The notes under the pieces: model-generated | Databases searched by the model: none | Told to the model about the DNA's origin: nothing | What the model saw: the letters and a program-made list of their open reading frames with translations, nothing else | Source: an uncultured Collinsella sp. | GTDB lineage: Bacteria; Actinomycetota; Coriobacteriia; Coriobacteriales; Coriobacteriaceae | Direction of reading: 5' to 3' | DNA length: 15,994 nucleotides | NCBI GenBank assembly: GCA_902490245.1 | Contig: CABUDB010000010.1 | Span: 1-15,994 of the forward strand | Shown: in pieces, positions 1 through 7,767 of the stretch | How the letters are laid out: each line of letters opens with the position of its first letter | Numbering within the stretch: position 1 is the stretch's first letter | Program-made: the position numbers and the translations under genes

Positions 1-120
1 AGATCCCACCATAGCAGCCAAGTCATAAAGCGGCGTATCTGATACGCTTTTTCCGGGCCATGGAACATCCTCACACTCAATCTGGGCGTGGTGTCCGCAC
101 GCGTATGGCTGCGTGCCGCC
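1..120 (-). other. Left-edge segment with an open but startless minus-strand frame
   Basis: One minus-strand frame stays open for 40 codons from an in-frame TGA at 121-123 to the left edge. Its translation looks protein-like, with segments such as CGHHAQIECEDVPWPGK and DTPLYDLAAMVGS. It has no ATG, GTG or TTG before position 15, so it could be the decayed start of a gene lying to the left, or chance. Two other frames contain possible starts: an ATG behind a GAGG seven bases upstream gives a 12-residue peptide (MARKKRIRYAAL) whose TGA overlaps a further ATG. I recognise no family in any frame. Confidence 0.15.
33..52 (+). terminator. Possible weak intrinsic terminator (plus strand)
   Basis: A 5-bp stem, GCGTA (33-37) with TACGC (43-47) around a five-base loop, is followed directly by TTTTT (48-52). 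It could end a plus-strand gene to the left of the window. The stem is short, and no plus-strand gene is visible here. Confidence 0.25.
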
Positions 121-131
121 TCATGGTCAAA

Positions 132-167
132 TAAAAACGGGGCGCACCGGACCCCCGGCACGCCCCG
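132..167 (-). terminator. Intrinsic terminator of the YhgE/Pip gene pair
   Basis: Read on the minus strand, CGGGGCG (167-161) pairs perfectly with CGCCCCG (144-138), and an inner CCGG/CCGG pair can extend the stem. TTTTTAT follows at 137-131. It lies about 95 bases downstream of the stop codon at 262, in the right orientation to end transcription of the two YhgE-type genes. Confidence 0.75.
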
Positions 168-261
168 CTACTGTAGCAATAATCAAGCAGCCCACGCAAT
201 TCACTCAACTAAAGCGTCGAGCCGGAAGGCCTCGATGTTCCGTCAACGCCACATTGCCGCA

Positions 262-2451
262 CTAAATTAGCTTTGTCGACTCCAGCTTTTCGATGATCCA
301 GTTGTTGGCTTTGATGACCGGACGGCGGAAGACGACGCCCAGGGCCAGCGACGGAATCAGATAGCTCGCCAGAATACCCAGCTCAACCCAGTACTCCATA
401 TGGTAGGCGCCAGCCATGGCGGCATGCATGGCGTTGATGCCGTGAGTAAACGGCAGGAACGGATAGATCGCCTGGAACACGGGGCCGGTCATCTCGATGG
501 GGAACGTGCCGCCCGAACCGCCGACCTGCATGACCAACAGCACGACAGCGAGCGCCTTGCCGATATCGCCAAACGAAACCGTAAGCGTGTAGACGATATT
601 GGAGAACACGAGACTCGCGACCCAGCCCGCCAGCACAAACTGCAGCGGGTTGTCGCACTGAATGCCAAAGAACAGAATGTCGCCCGCACACACGAGCGTT
701 GCCTGCAGCAGGGCCAAACCGCCAAAGAACAGGTAACGGCCCAGATAGATCTCGTGCAGGCGTACGGGGATGAGCTCGTTGATGAGCTCGTCGTCGACCG
801 AGACCTTCATCATGGCCGCCAGTACGATCGAGCCGACCCAGAGCGACAGAATCGTGTAGAACGGCGCCATGGCAGAGCCGTAATTGCGAATCGGATAGAC
901 CGGCTTGCGGTCGAGCGCGACGGGGCCGGAAAGCGACACGGCCAGGCCCTCGGGGTCGTTGCCGATCATCGTCTTGATTGTGGCCAGGTCACCCGAGATC
1001 AGAGCGCTATCAAGCTCGTCCTTAAAGGCACTGATCTTGTCCGACGCCTCGCCCAGCTGATCGGAAGCCTTGTTGACCAGCTTTGCAGCCTTGGAGAGGC
1101 CCTTTGCCAGCGAACCGGATGCGTCGGTCAGGCCATCTACGGCGCTATCCAGATCGCCCGAGATACCGTTGAGCGAGTCCAGAATGCCCGAAATAGTCTT
1201 CTTGAGTTCTTTGGCCTTGACCGAAAACGTAGAGTCGTAGTCAGTCTTGGCGCCCGAGATACCAGCCTTGGCATCCGCGATTGCCTGATCGACCTCGGCA
1301 CGCGACTTGTTAACCTCTGCCATGCTGTCCGAGAGGGACTTTGCGGTTGCCTTCAGGTCCTTGGCGTTGTTGCGATACTCCGTCGCGATCCTGCCCAGCG
1401 ATGTCGCCACAGACTTAAGACTGTCCTGGAGCTTTTCGTCACTCACCTGCTCGGCAAAACTGCGAAGCTGGTTAGCCACGTCATCGATATCGTTGGCACG
1501 CGATTCGAGTGCCGACGCGGCTTTGTTGAGCTGGGTCACCGTAACGTCGACATGCTGGTTCGCGGCGTCGAAAGCCTTCGCGAGCTCGGTAGACACGTTG
1601 TCGAATGAGCCCGCGCTTCCGTCGATCGCGGTGTTGATGGCGTCGTTGGCTGCCTTGAGCGCTTCCTCGGAATCGCTCACACCGTTCTTTGCGTGCTCCA
1701 TCAGCTGCTTCGTCGACTCATCAACAGTGCCCGTCTGCTTGAGCATACCGCCCGCCGACGTCAGCGAATCGGACGTGGAGCTCAAAACGCCCGCCAGCGA
1801 CGTTGCGCTGGTCTGAATGTCCTGCAGGTCCTGGACCGAATCGCCCAGCGTAGAGGACAGATTGGCGATAAAGTTGCTCACCTGGTCGGTGCTCATATAG
1901 TCGAGCAGGCTGGACACGGTTTTAAGACCGATGCTCGTAATGGTTTCGGTAAAGGTCTCATTCACCTGGCTCTGGACGGCGCTCGAACCCTTTTCGGTCA
2001 CGATCTGGGCGATGGCGTTAGCCTTCTGGTTTTCGTAGAACTCGATGTCGGCGTGCTTCACGTTGGTCGAGAAAAGCGTCATCATGTCGGCGCTAAACGT
2101 CTTAGGGATAACGACGGCAGCGTAGTACGCGCCCGACTTAACGCCCTCAATCGCCTTATCGCGGTCGTTGAGGACGACCCAGTCAAAGTTCTCGTTACCG
2201 CGCAGGGTCGCCGTCACGTTTTCGCCCACGTTGATCTCGACGGGAATCAGGTCGCTCTCGTAGCCCTCATCGGTGTTGACCACTGCAATCTTAAGGTTGC
2301 CGGTATTGCCGTAGGGATCCCAGCTTCCGGCGATGTTAAACCATGCATAGAGACATGGCACGATGATCAGGCCCATCACGACGACCATGCCGATCACGGA
2401 GCGAGACACGTTTTGGACATCGCGCTTAAACAGGTGCAGGATGTTTTTCAT
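262..2451 (-). CDS. YhgE/Pip-family membrane protein (second of tandem pair)
   Basis: 729 residues with the YhgE/Pip layout. An N-terminal membrane helix (about 17-39) is followed by the family signature WDPYGNTGNLKIAVVNTDEG and an extracytoplasmic block with SGAYYAAVVIPKTFS. A long alanine/serine/aspartate-rich region of coiled-coil character (about 170-510) leads to an ABC-2-type bundle of about six helices (about 530-710). Relatives include the lactococcal phage infection protein Pip, B. subtilis YueB (the SPP1 receptor) and the type VII secretion component EsaA. The exact role is unknown; an envelope-spanning export or surface-structure role is inferred. The ATG abuts the stop codon of the upstream gene with no gap. 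A strong AAAGGAGGT lies about ten bases before the ATG, inside the upstream gene's last codons, so translational coupling is likely. Confidence 0.9.
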   Translation of the reverse strand: MKNILHLFKRDVQNVSRSVIGMVVVMGLIIVPCLYAWFNIAGSWDPYGNTGNLKIAVVNTDEGYESDLIPVEINVGENVTATLRGNENFDWVVLNDRDKAIEGVKSGAYYAAVVIPKTFSADMMTLFSTNVKHADIEFYENQKANAIAQIVTEKGSSAVQSQVNETFTETITSIGLKTVSSLLDYMSTDQVSNFIANLSSTLGDSVQDLQDIQTSATSLAGVLSSTSDSLTSAGGMLKQTGTVDESTKQLMEHAKNGVSDSEEALKAANDAINTAIDGSAGSFDNVSTELAKAFDAANQHVDVTVTQLNKAASALESRANDIDDVANQLRSFAEQVSDEKLQDSLKSVATSLGRIATEYRNNAKDLKATAKSLSDSMAEVNKSRAEVDQAIADAKAGISGAKTDYDSTFSVKAKELKKTISGILDSLNGISGDLDSAVDGLTDASGSLAKGLSKAAKLVNKASDQLGEASDKISAFKDELDSALISGDLATIKTMIGNDPEGLAVSLSGPVALDRKPVYPIRNYGSAMAPFYTILSLWVGSIVLAAMMKVSVDDELINELIPVRLHEIYLGRYLFFGGLALLQATLVCAGDILFFGIQCDNPLQFVLAGWVASLVFSNIVYTLTVSFGDIGKALAVVLLVMQVGGSGGTFPIEMTGPVFQAIYPFLPFTHGINAMHAAMAGAYHMEYWVELGILASYLIPSLALGVVFRRPVIKANNWIIEKLESTKLI

Positions 2452-5277
2452 TTATGCCTCACCTCCTTTAGAGTGCTTGCCAAGCGGGGTGGTGTCCCCG
2501 TCGTTTCCGTTTACGTTGTCAGCGCCGTCGGCATCTTGAGCCTTACGATGCGCACCGATATGCGGCAGACGGCTCGTAGGCTGTTCGCCTCCCTTGGCGC
2601 CACGCTCGCTGGCGTTGAGACCAAACATGCGACGGGCGGCAGGGATCGCCGCCGTGTGCTCGCGCATCTCGCGGCGAAGGTCCTCGTCCGAAAGCGCCGA
2701 GATACGCATCTGGGTATTGAGGCTCGCACGGATGTATTCGATGTTGATGAGCCAGCCGCAGATGGCGATAACCGAAATGATCCAGATAACGAGCAGGATG
2801 ATCTTGCCGTTATTGTCGATATCGAGCACCGTCGAAAGCACAAAGAGCAGAACCTGCACGCCTACCACGGCGGCAAAACCGCCCTTGATGTAGTACGGGT
2901 AGCGATGCTCAAACGCCACGGCATGATCGAGCAGCTCGCGACGGTACGAATCCGAATCGAGCATGACGCGCATGGCCGTGCGCAGCGAATAGCGCTGGCG
3001 CGGTAGGTCGTTGGACTCGCAGATCATTAGGCCCGTCGTGGAAAGCTGCTTATCAAAGAGCAGATTGAGGTTGAGCAGCAACGGGCGCAGCTGCAGACCG
3101 ATAAAGAGCGCGATGGCAAGGAACACGCCCAGGACGCACAGGTTGAACAGGTAGTTGAACGAATACATGCCACCGACGGTCTCGCGCAGCAGGTTGATGC
3201 CATAAGTGAAGGGCAGCAGCGGATGCAGCCATTGGAAGAAGCCGGGCATCATCTCGATGGGATACATGCCCGACGAGCCGGGGATCTGCACAATGACGAG
3301 GATGACGCCAATGGCTTTACCGATATGCTTAAACGTGGTGGACAGCGCATAGATGATGTTGACGTAGGTGAACGAAATAGCGATGCCGCCCAGTACAAAG
3401 AGCAGCGGATTGACGCACTGAACGCCAATGACCAGGTCGCCCACCGTAACGATAATGGCCTGGAACGCGCCCAGGATCACCAGCAGCAGCCAGCGGCCAA
3501 AGTAGCCCTGACGCGCCGTAAAGCTACCGATGCCCTCGCGGTCGACCTCGAGTTTATAGATAGCGATGAGCACATAGCCGCCCACCCACAGCGCCAGATT
3601 GGTGTAGAAGGGCGCGATGCCCGAGCCAAAGCTCTTGACCGGATAGATTGACTTGGACGTCAGCTCAACCGGAGATGCCATGAAATCTGCCACGTCATTG
3701 ACGTCGACGTCCATGAGGTCGGCTAACTCGCCCATAGACTCAGAGGTCTGCAGCGCCGCAATGTCATTGGCGGCGGTCGCGAGCTTGTCCTGAACCTTGG
3801 CAAGGGAGGCGTCGGTTTGGGATAGCGTGGTCTTTGCCTGCTTGAGCGTGGCGTCGAGCTGCGCCAGCGTGCCGCGCGCGCTCGCTATCGTGGGGGTCAT
3901 ACCCGACACAATGCCGGTCAAATCGCCCGAAACGGCGGCAAAGGAGTCAAGCGCGCTCGAAGCCTTCGGAAGTGCGTTCTGACCCAGATCGGTCTGAGCC
4001 TGACCGAGGTTAGCCGTACCGGTCTGAATTGCCGCGTTGAGTGCGTTGCTCGCGTTCGAGATTGCCGTAGCGTCGTTTGCCATGGCGCTCGACTGTGCAG
4101 AAAGGCCATCCTTGATGCTCTGCAGCTTCTGGTTTTGCTCGCGAAGCGAATCGATGGTCGATACAATGCGCGCGTCAATTTCCTCGGAACCTGTCGACGT
4201 GTCATTAACGAGAATCTCCAAGTGCCCGATAACGGCCTTATTGTGATCGATCGTCGCCTGGAGAGACTCGAGCGAGTTGTCGATGCGGGTGGTCGTAGAT
4301 GTGACCGCACCCGTTAGCTTGCCAATCGCAGCGTTCGCGGAGGCTGACGTCTTGGTGAGTGCAAGGCTACCTTCCGAGAGTGCCTTGGAGAGCGAGGTGA
4401 TAGAGTTGCCCGCCGTGGCGCGAGCCTCGCCCAGCAGGTCGTTGCCCTGGGAGATCGCCTGCGTTAGAGAGGGCGCCTGCCCCTGCAGGCCCGCCAGCGC
4501 AGCATCGGCCGAAGCAATCGAGCTGCTCGTCTTGTCGATGGCGGTGTTCATGTCGCCGATGGAATCGCGTACTTCGCCCAGGGTATCAGACGCCTCGGAC
4601 ACCGAGCCCGCCAGCGAATCCCGGGTCTGGGTCGCCTTGTCTTTAAGGTCGATGCCAGCATCTTTGGCAATGCCCGCGACGGTCTCGCCCACCGTGGAGA
4701 CAAACTCCGAGTTGATCTGCTCCTCGATGGTATTGGCACCAGTGTCGGTGACCTTGGGCGCAATAGCGCTCTTCTTCTCGTTGACGTAATAGGTGAGCTT
4801 CGGCTGATGGTAATTGCCATCGAGCATCGAAACAAGATTGTCGGAGAAGTTCTTGGGGATTACGATGGCCGCATAGTACTCACCACTCTCGACGCCCTCT
4901 TTGGCATCGGCGGCCGAATCGACGAAGGTCCAGCCCAGCTGATCGTTCTCCTTGAGCTGATCGACGACCTGGTCGCCCGCGTTGAGCTCGCCCACCAAGT
5001 CATTCTGAGTGCCCTGATCGTTGTTGGCGATGGCAATCTTGATACCTTGGGTGTTTCCGTACGGATCCCAGTTTGCCACGATGTTGTACCAGGCATACAG
5101 CGAGGGGATAACGCACACGCCCAGGGTAACCACCAAGGCGACGGGGTTCACAAGCAGTCGCTTAATGTCGCGCTTGAATATCGCAAAGGAGACCTTTGCG
5201 TTGGATAGTTTGCTGCCGAGACTCACGCTTGGACCATCCATCCTGTCGTTGAATCGAATCGTACTATCGACAACCAT
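2452..5277 (-). CDS. YhgE/Pip-family membrane protein with C-terminal extension (first of tandem pair)
   Basis: 941 residues from the ATG at 5277. It shares the layout of its downstream neighbour: IFKRDIKRLLVNP, a membrane helix at about 44-65, the signature WDPYGNTQGIKIAIANNDQG and SGEYYAAIVIPKNFS. A long Ala/Ser/Thr-rich helical region (about 150-530) leads to an ABC-2-like multi-helix block (about 540-735). Unlike the neighbour, it continues for roughly 200 residues: a soluble linker, two more helices (about 794-846) and a charged tail with RREMREHTAAIPAARR ending in a Gly/Asp/Asn-rich stretch. The start is uncertain: the frame is open to a TTG at 5310, and ATG codons lie at 5277 and 5241. 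None has a good ribosome binding site. I chose 5277 because it is an ATG giving a leader of about 50 bases from the predicted promoter. Function is unknown. Confidence 0.88.
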   Translation of the reverse strand: MVVDSTIRFNDRMDGPSVSLGSKLSNAKVSFAIFKRDIKRLLVNPVALVVTLGVCVIPSLYAWYNIVANWDPYGNTQGIKIAIANNDQGTQNDLVGELNAGDQVVDQLKENDQLGWTFVDSAADAKEGVESGEYYAAIVIPKNFSDNLVSMLDGNYHQPKLTYYVNEKKSAIAPKVTDTGANTIEEQINSEFVSTVGETVAGIAKDAGIDLKDKATQTRDSLAGSVSEASDTLGEVRDSIGDMNTAIDKTSSSIASADAALAGLQGQAPSLTQAISQGNDLLGEARATAGNSITSLSKALSEGSLALTKTSASANAAIGKLTGAVTSTTTRIDNSLESLQATIDHNKAVIGHLEILVNDTSTGSEEIDARIVSTIDSLREQNQKLQSIKDGLSAQSSAMANDATAISNASNALNAAIQTGTANLGQAQTDLGQNALPKASSALDSFAAVSGDLTGIVSGMTPTIASARGTLAQLDATLKQAKTTLSQTDASLAKVQDKLATAANDIAALQTSESMGELADLMDVDVNDVADFMASPVELTSKSIYPVKSFGSGIAPFYTNLALWVGGYVLIAIYKLEVDREGIGSFTARQGYFGRWLLLVILGAFQAIIVTVGDLVIGVQCVNPLLFVLGGIAISFTYVNIIYALSTTFKHIGKAIGVILVIVQIPGSSGMYPIEMMPGFFQWLHPLLPFTYGINLLRETVGGMYSFNYLFNLCVLGVFLAIALFIGLQLRPLLLNLNLLFDKQLSTTGLMICESNDLPRQRYSLRTAMRVMLDSDSYRRELLDHAVAFEHRYPYYIKGGFAAVVGVQVLLFVLSTVLDIDNNGKIILLVIWIISVIAICGWLINIEYIRASLNTQMRISALSDEDLRREMREHTAAIPAARRMFGLNASERGAKGGEQPTSRLPHIGAHRKAQDADGADNVNGNDGDTTPLGKHSKGGEA

Positions 5278-5333
5278 TGTACGTAGGCGCTTTAGTGCCT
5301 CGCGGCACAATGGTGCTGAGTTTTGCGGGTAGC

Positions 5334-5362
5334 AATATACTACGAAGATGAGTTAGTGTACA
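5334..5362 (-). promoter_or_regulatory. Predicted promoter of the YhgE/Pip pair
   Basis: On the minus strand, a -35 box TGTACA (5362-5357, 4 of 6 to consensus) and a -10 box TATATT (5339-5334, 5 of 6) are separated by exactly 17 bases. The predicted start of transcription is near 5327. The -35 hexamer is part of the 5357-5372 tandem repeat, so a protein bound there would block this promoter. Confidence 0.5.
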
Positions 5363-5372
5363 GTTGTACAGT
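5357..5372. promoter_or_regulatory. Perfect 8-bp tandem repeat over the -35 box; candidate operator
   Basis: The plus strand reads TGTACAGT twice in a row with no spacer (5357-5364 and 5365-5372). Because TGTACA is its own reverse complement, the site can also be read as the inverted repeat TGTAC-4-GTACA. It overlaps the -35 box of the YhgE promoter. Such sites often bind TetR- or GntR-type repressors, but no regulator gene of those families lies in the window. Confidence 0.45.
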
Positions 5373-5427
5373 ATCTTTAATTTCAGCAGGTCACAAAACC
5401 ACAGCCCGCACAAATTAGCAGTCCGGA

Positions 5428-5491
5428 TAAATAGTCATTGGGGACGTTCTTAAACGACTAGTCAAACAAGAACGTCCCCGATGACTACTTA
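5428..5491. repeat. Long inverted repeat, REP/MITE-like, with GGGACGTTC in each arm
   Basis: The arms at 5432-5451 and 5468-5487 pair over 20 positions with one G/T mismatch. With one further A/C mismatch they extend to 5428-5491 (24 positions). The 16-base loop contains the 8-bp palindrome GACTAGTC (5456-5463), which echoes the TAGTC of the outer arm. No long T-run follows on either strand, so this is not a standard terminator. It forms part of the 377-base gene-free stretch 5311-5687, which also holds the YhgE promoter, the 5531-5628 element and a hairpin at 5646-5663. The form resembles REP-type or MITE-type palindromes that non-autonomous elements leave behind; that is inference. Confidence 0.55.
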
Positions 5492-5530
5492 GGGCCACGA
5501 AAGCGTCGCCGGTTGAGCATAAGTCAGCGA

Positions 5531-5628
5531 AAACGCCCCTAAGCGAGCAAGGTGACGTGAAAGAGGAGGGAAGCGTACTTTGGTACGCGACCGACGATTG
5601 AACGTCAGATTGCCGCTTAGGGGCGTTT
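5531..5628. repeat. Structured element of about 100 nt closed by a perfect 15-bp inverted repeat
   Basis: AAACGCCCCTAAGCG (5531-5545) pairs perfectly with its complement at 5614-5628. Inside, further pairings are collinear: GCAA/TTGC (5547-5550 with 5610-5613), TGACGT/ACGTCA (5553-5558 with 5602-5607), and a tip hairpin GCGTAC-TTTG-GTACGC (5573-5588). The purine-rich strand GAAAGAGGAGGGAA (5559-5572) lies unpaired opposite 5589-5601. On the minus strand the outer stem is followed by TTTT (5533-5530), so it could also serve as the htpG terminator, 60 bases past the stop. It could equally be a structured RNA or a dispersed repeat. Confidence 0.5.
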
Positions 5629-5645
5629 GCAGCGTCGACCGGTCT

Positions 5646-5663
5646 GCCGTTCGTTAGAACGGC
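5646..5663 (-). other. Hairpin just downstream of htpG
   Basis: GCCGTTC (5646-5652) and GAACGGC (5657-5663) form a perfect 7-bp stem with a four-base loop, 25 bases past the htpG stop. No T-run follows on either strand, so it may stabilise the 3' end of the mRNA rather than terminate transcription. Confidence 0.4.
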
Positions 5664-5687
5664 GGAACCAAAGGCGTAACTACTTAA

Positions 5688-7712
5688 CTACATCAAGTTG
5701 CAGACAGCCGCCGCGAAGGCAACGGGGTCCTCGGGGAGGATGCCCTCGACCAGCAGGGCCTGATCGTAGAGCAAGCCGGAGTACTGCTTGATCTTGTCGG
5801 CGTCGCCTGCCTTCTGGGCAGCGACAAGCTTGTCAAAGACCGGGTGCTTGGCGTTGAGCTCGAGCACGCGCTGGCTCTTGGGCATGCCGTTGGGCGCGCC
5901 CTCGGGCCCCTTCTGGAGCACCTTCTCCATCTCGAGCGAAAGCGGACCCTCGGTGGTGATGCAAGCGGGGGCATCGGTCAGGCGCGCGGAGACGGCAACT
6001 TTCTCGACCTTGTCACCGAGCGCCTCCTTCATAGCGCTAAAGAGGTCCTCGTTTTCCTTGGTGGCGTCCTCGGCCTCCTTCTTCTCGTCCTCGGTCGCCA
6101 GATCAAGATCGCCAGTCGCGACGTTCTTGAGCTCCAGGTGACGATCCTCGACCTCGGGCTCGGCACCGTCGGCAACGGCCTTCTCGGCAGCCTCGCGGGC
6201 GGCGTCGTCTTCGTAGATCTTAGGCATATCGGCGGCAACGTACTCACGCATAGCCTGGAACGTAAACTCATCCACATCCTGCGTCAGCAACAGCACGTCA
6301 TAGCCGCGCTCGAGCACGCCCTTTACCACGGGCATCTTGGCCAAGCGCTCACGCGAGTCGCCGGCGGCGTAGTAGATGGCCTTCTGATCCTCGGGCATGC
6401 CCTTGGCATACTCGGCCAGGGTAATCATCTTCTGCTCCTTGGCAGACCAGAACAGTAGCAGGTCGGCGAGCTCATCGGCCTTCATGCCATAGCTCGAGTA
6501 GATGCCGTACTTAAGGCCGCGGCCAAAGTTCTCAAAGAACTTCTCGTAGGCCTCGCGGTCGTTGTCGCGCATGTCCTCAAGATCGGCAGTGATCTTCTTC
6601 TCGACACGCTTGGCAATGGCCTTGAGCTGACGGTTCTGTTGCAGCGTCTCACGCGAAATATTGAGCGTCACGTCGGCAGAGTCCACGACACCGCGCACAA
6701 AGTTGTAGTAGTCGGGCAGCAAGTCGTCGCACTTCTCCATAATCAGCACGTTGGAACTGTAGAGCGCCAGGCCCTTCTCGTAGTCCTTGCTGTACAGATC
6801 GAACGGGGCGCGACCCGGCACAAACAGCAGCGCATCGTACTCAAGCGTACCCTCGGCATGGAAGCTGATAGTGCGCGCGGGATCGTCAAAGTCGTGGAAC
6901 GTGGACTTGTAGAACTCGTTGTAATCCTTCTGCTCAACGTCGGAGCTGCGCTTTTTCCAAATCGGCGTCATGGAGTTGATGGTCTCGAGCTCCTGGTAGT
7001 CCTCGTACTCGGGCTTGTAGTCGTCGCCGGCGTCCTCGGGCTTGGGTTTCTGGCGGCTCTTGCTCACCATCATCTGAATCGGGTAGCGCACATAGTTGCT
7101 GTACTGCTGAATCAGGCTCTTGAGGCCCCACTCGGTCAGGAAGCGATCGTAGGTCTCGGCCTCGCCGTCGGCGTCGAGCTTCTCGTTCTCGCGCAGCGTC
7201 AGGATGACATCGGTGCCGTGCTCGGCGCGCTCGCCGTCTTCGATGGTGTAACCCTCAAGACCATCAGACTCCCACACGTGAGCGGTGTCCTCGCCATAGG
7301 CGCGGCTGACAACCTTTACGTGGCTGGCAACCATAAAGGCAGAGTAGAAGCCCACGCCAAACTGACCGATGATGTCGACATCGGAACCCTGCTGCTCGGC
7401 GTTCTCGGTCTTAAACTCCTCGGAGCCGGAATGGGCGATGGTGCCCAGATTGCGCTCGAGCTCCTCGGCGGTCATGCCAATGCCATTATCCGAGATGGTA
7501 ATGGTGCGGGCATCTTTATCAAAGGAGACGCGAATAGCCAAGTCGCCCTGGTCGAGCTTGACGCTCGGATCCTGCAGGCTCTTAAAGTTGAGCTTGTCAA
7601 CGGCGTCACTCGCGTTAGAGATAAGCTCGCGCAGGAAGATTTCCTTATTGGTGTAGATGGAGTTGATCATGAGGTCGAGCAGTTTTTTGCTCTCGGTCTT
7701 AAATTGACGCAT
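5688..7712 (-). CDS. htpG: Chaperone protein HtpG (bacterial Hsp90)
   Basis: 674 residues, slightly longer than the usual 620-640. HtpG is a cytosolic ATP-dependent dimeric chaperone. The GHKL ATPase domain is complete: FLRELISNASDA with catalytic Glu29 and Asn33, DNGIGM (75-80) and GQFGVGF (116-122). The middle domain includes LNISRETLQQNRQL. The C-terminal dimerisation domain ends in LLYDQALLVEGILPEDP. The extra length is partly an acidic Glu/Lys/Asp-rich insert at about 500-560 between the middle and C-terminal parts. The start is supported by AAAGGA six bases before the ATG. The upstream region shows neither a CIRCE nor a HAIR heat-shock operator but does hold unusual RNA structures. It stands alone: the nearest downstream gene has its own promoter. 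Confidence 0.97.
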   Translation of the reverse strand: MRQFKTESKKLLDLMINSIYTNKEIFLRELISNASDAVDKLNFKSLQDPSVKLDQGDLAIRVSFDKDARTITISDNGIGMTAEELERNLGTIAHSGSEEFKTENAEQQGSDVDIIGQFGVGFYSAFMVASHVKVVSRAYGEDTAHVWESDGLEGYTIEDGERAEHGTDVILTLRENEKLDADGEAETYDRFLTEWGLKSLIQQYSNYVRYPIQMMVSKSRQKPKPEDAGDDYKPEYEDYQELETINSMTPIWKKRSSDVEQKDYNEFYKSTFHDFDDPARTISFHAEGTLEYDALLFVPGRAPFDLYSKDYEKGLALYSSNVLIMEKCDDLLPDYYNFVRGVVDSADVTLNISRETLQQNRQLKAIAKRVEKKITADLEDMRDNDREAYEKFFENFGRGLKYGIYSSYGMKADELADLLLFWSAKEQKMITLAEYAKGMPEDQKAIYYAAGDSRERLAKMPVVKGVLERGYDVLLLTQDVDEFTFQAMREYVAADMPKIYEDDAAREAAEKAVADGAEPEVEDRHLELKNVATGDLDLATEDEKKEAEDATKENEDLFSAMKEALGDKVEKVAVSARLTDAPACITTEGPLSLEMEKVLQKGPEGAPNGMPKSQRVLELNAKHPVFDKLVAAQKAGDADKIKQYSGLLYDQALLVEGILPEDPVAFAAAVCNLM

Positions 7713-7720
7713 GTGCAGTC

Positions 7721-7747
7721 CTTTCGCGCTACCCCCGTCCGCAAAAA
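7721..7747 (-). promoter_or_regulatory. Candidate FourU-like RNA thermometer over the htpG ribosome binding site
   Basis: In the minus-strand transcript, UUUUUGCG (7747-7740) can pair with CGCGAAAG (7728-7721) as eight continuous pairs (three G-C, three A-U, two G-U) around an 11-base loop. The right arm takes in AAAG of the ribosome binding site AAAGGA (7724-7719). Pairing of a U-run with the ribosome binding site in a marginally stable stem is the hallmark of FourU thermometers, and htpG is a heat-shock gene. The pairing is seen in the sequence; the function is inferred. Confidence 0.4.
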
Positions 7748-7767
7748 CGGCCCGGTTGCCCGAGCCG
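7743..7767 (-). terminator. Intrinsic terminator or attenuator in the htpG leader
   Basis: On the minus strand CGGCTCGG (7767-7760) pairs with CCGGGCCG (7755-7748) around a GCAA (GNRA) loop, with one T-G pair, followed directly by TTTTT (7747-7743). Only 30 bases separate the T-run from the htpG ATG, too few for a separate promoter. It may end transcription from the acetyltransferase gene, or act as an attenuator in the htpG leader. Confidence 0.65.

Noticed and set aside
88..270. 60-codon plus-strand frame near the left edge
   Set aside because: It runs through the terminator hairpin at 132-167, has no good ribosome binding site and resembles no protein.
400..3006. Long plus-strand open frames (402 and 437 codons) opposite the YhgE genes
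   Set aside because: They are antisense to well-supported genes, have biased low-complexity composition (rich in Arg, His, Asp) with no family signature, and arise from GC-rich third positions of the real genes.
262..5277. Type VII secretion locus or phage receptor locus around the YhgE proteins
   Set aside because: The family relation exists, but none of the partner genes (WXG100, EssB, EssC) or phage genes is in the window.
5278..5310. TTG start of the first YhgE gene at 5310
   Set aside because: No ribosome binding site precedes it and it would leave a leader of only about 17 bases; the ATG at 5277 was preferred, though a downstream ATG at 5241 is also possible.
5428..5491. Reading the 5428-5491 inverted repeat as a rho-independent terminator
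   Set aside because: No T-run follows the stem on either strand, and the 16-base loop is large for a terminator.
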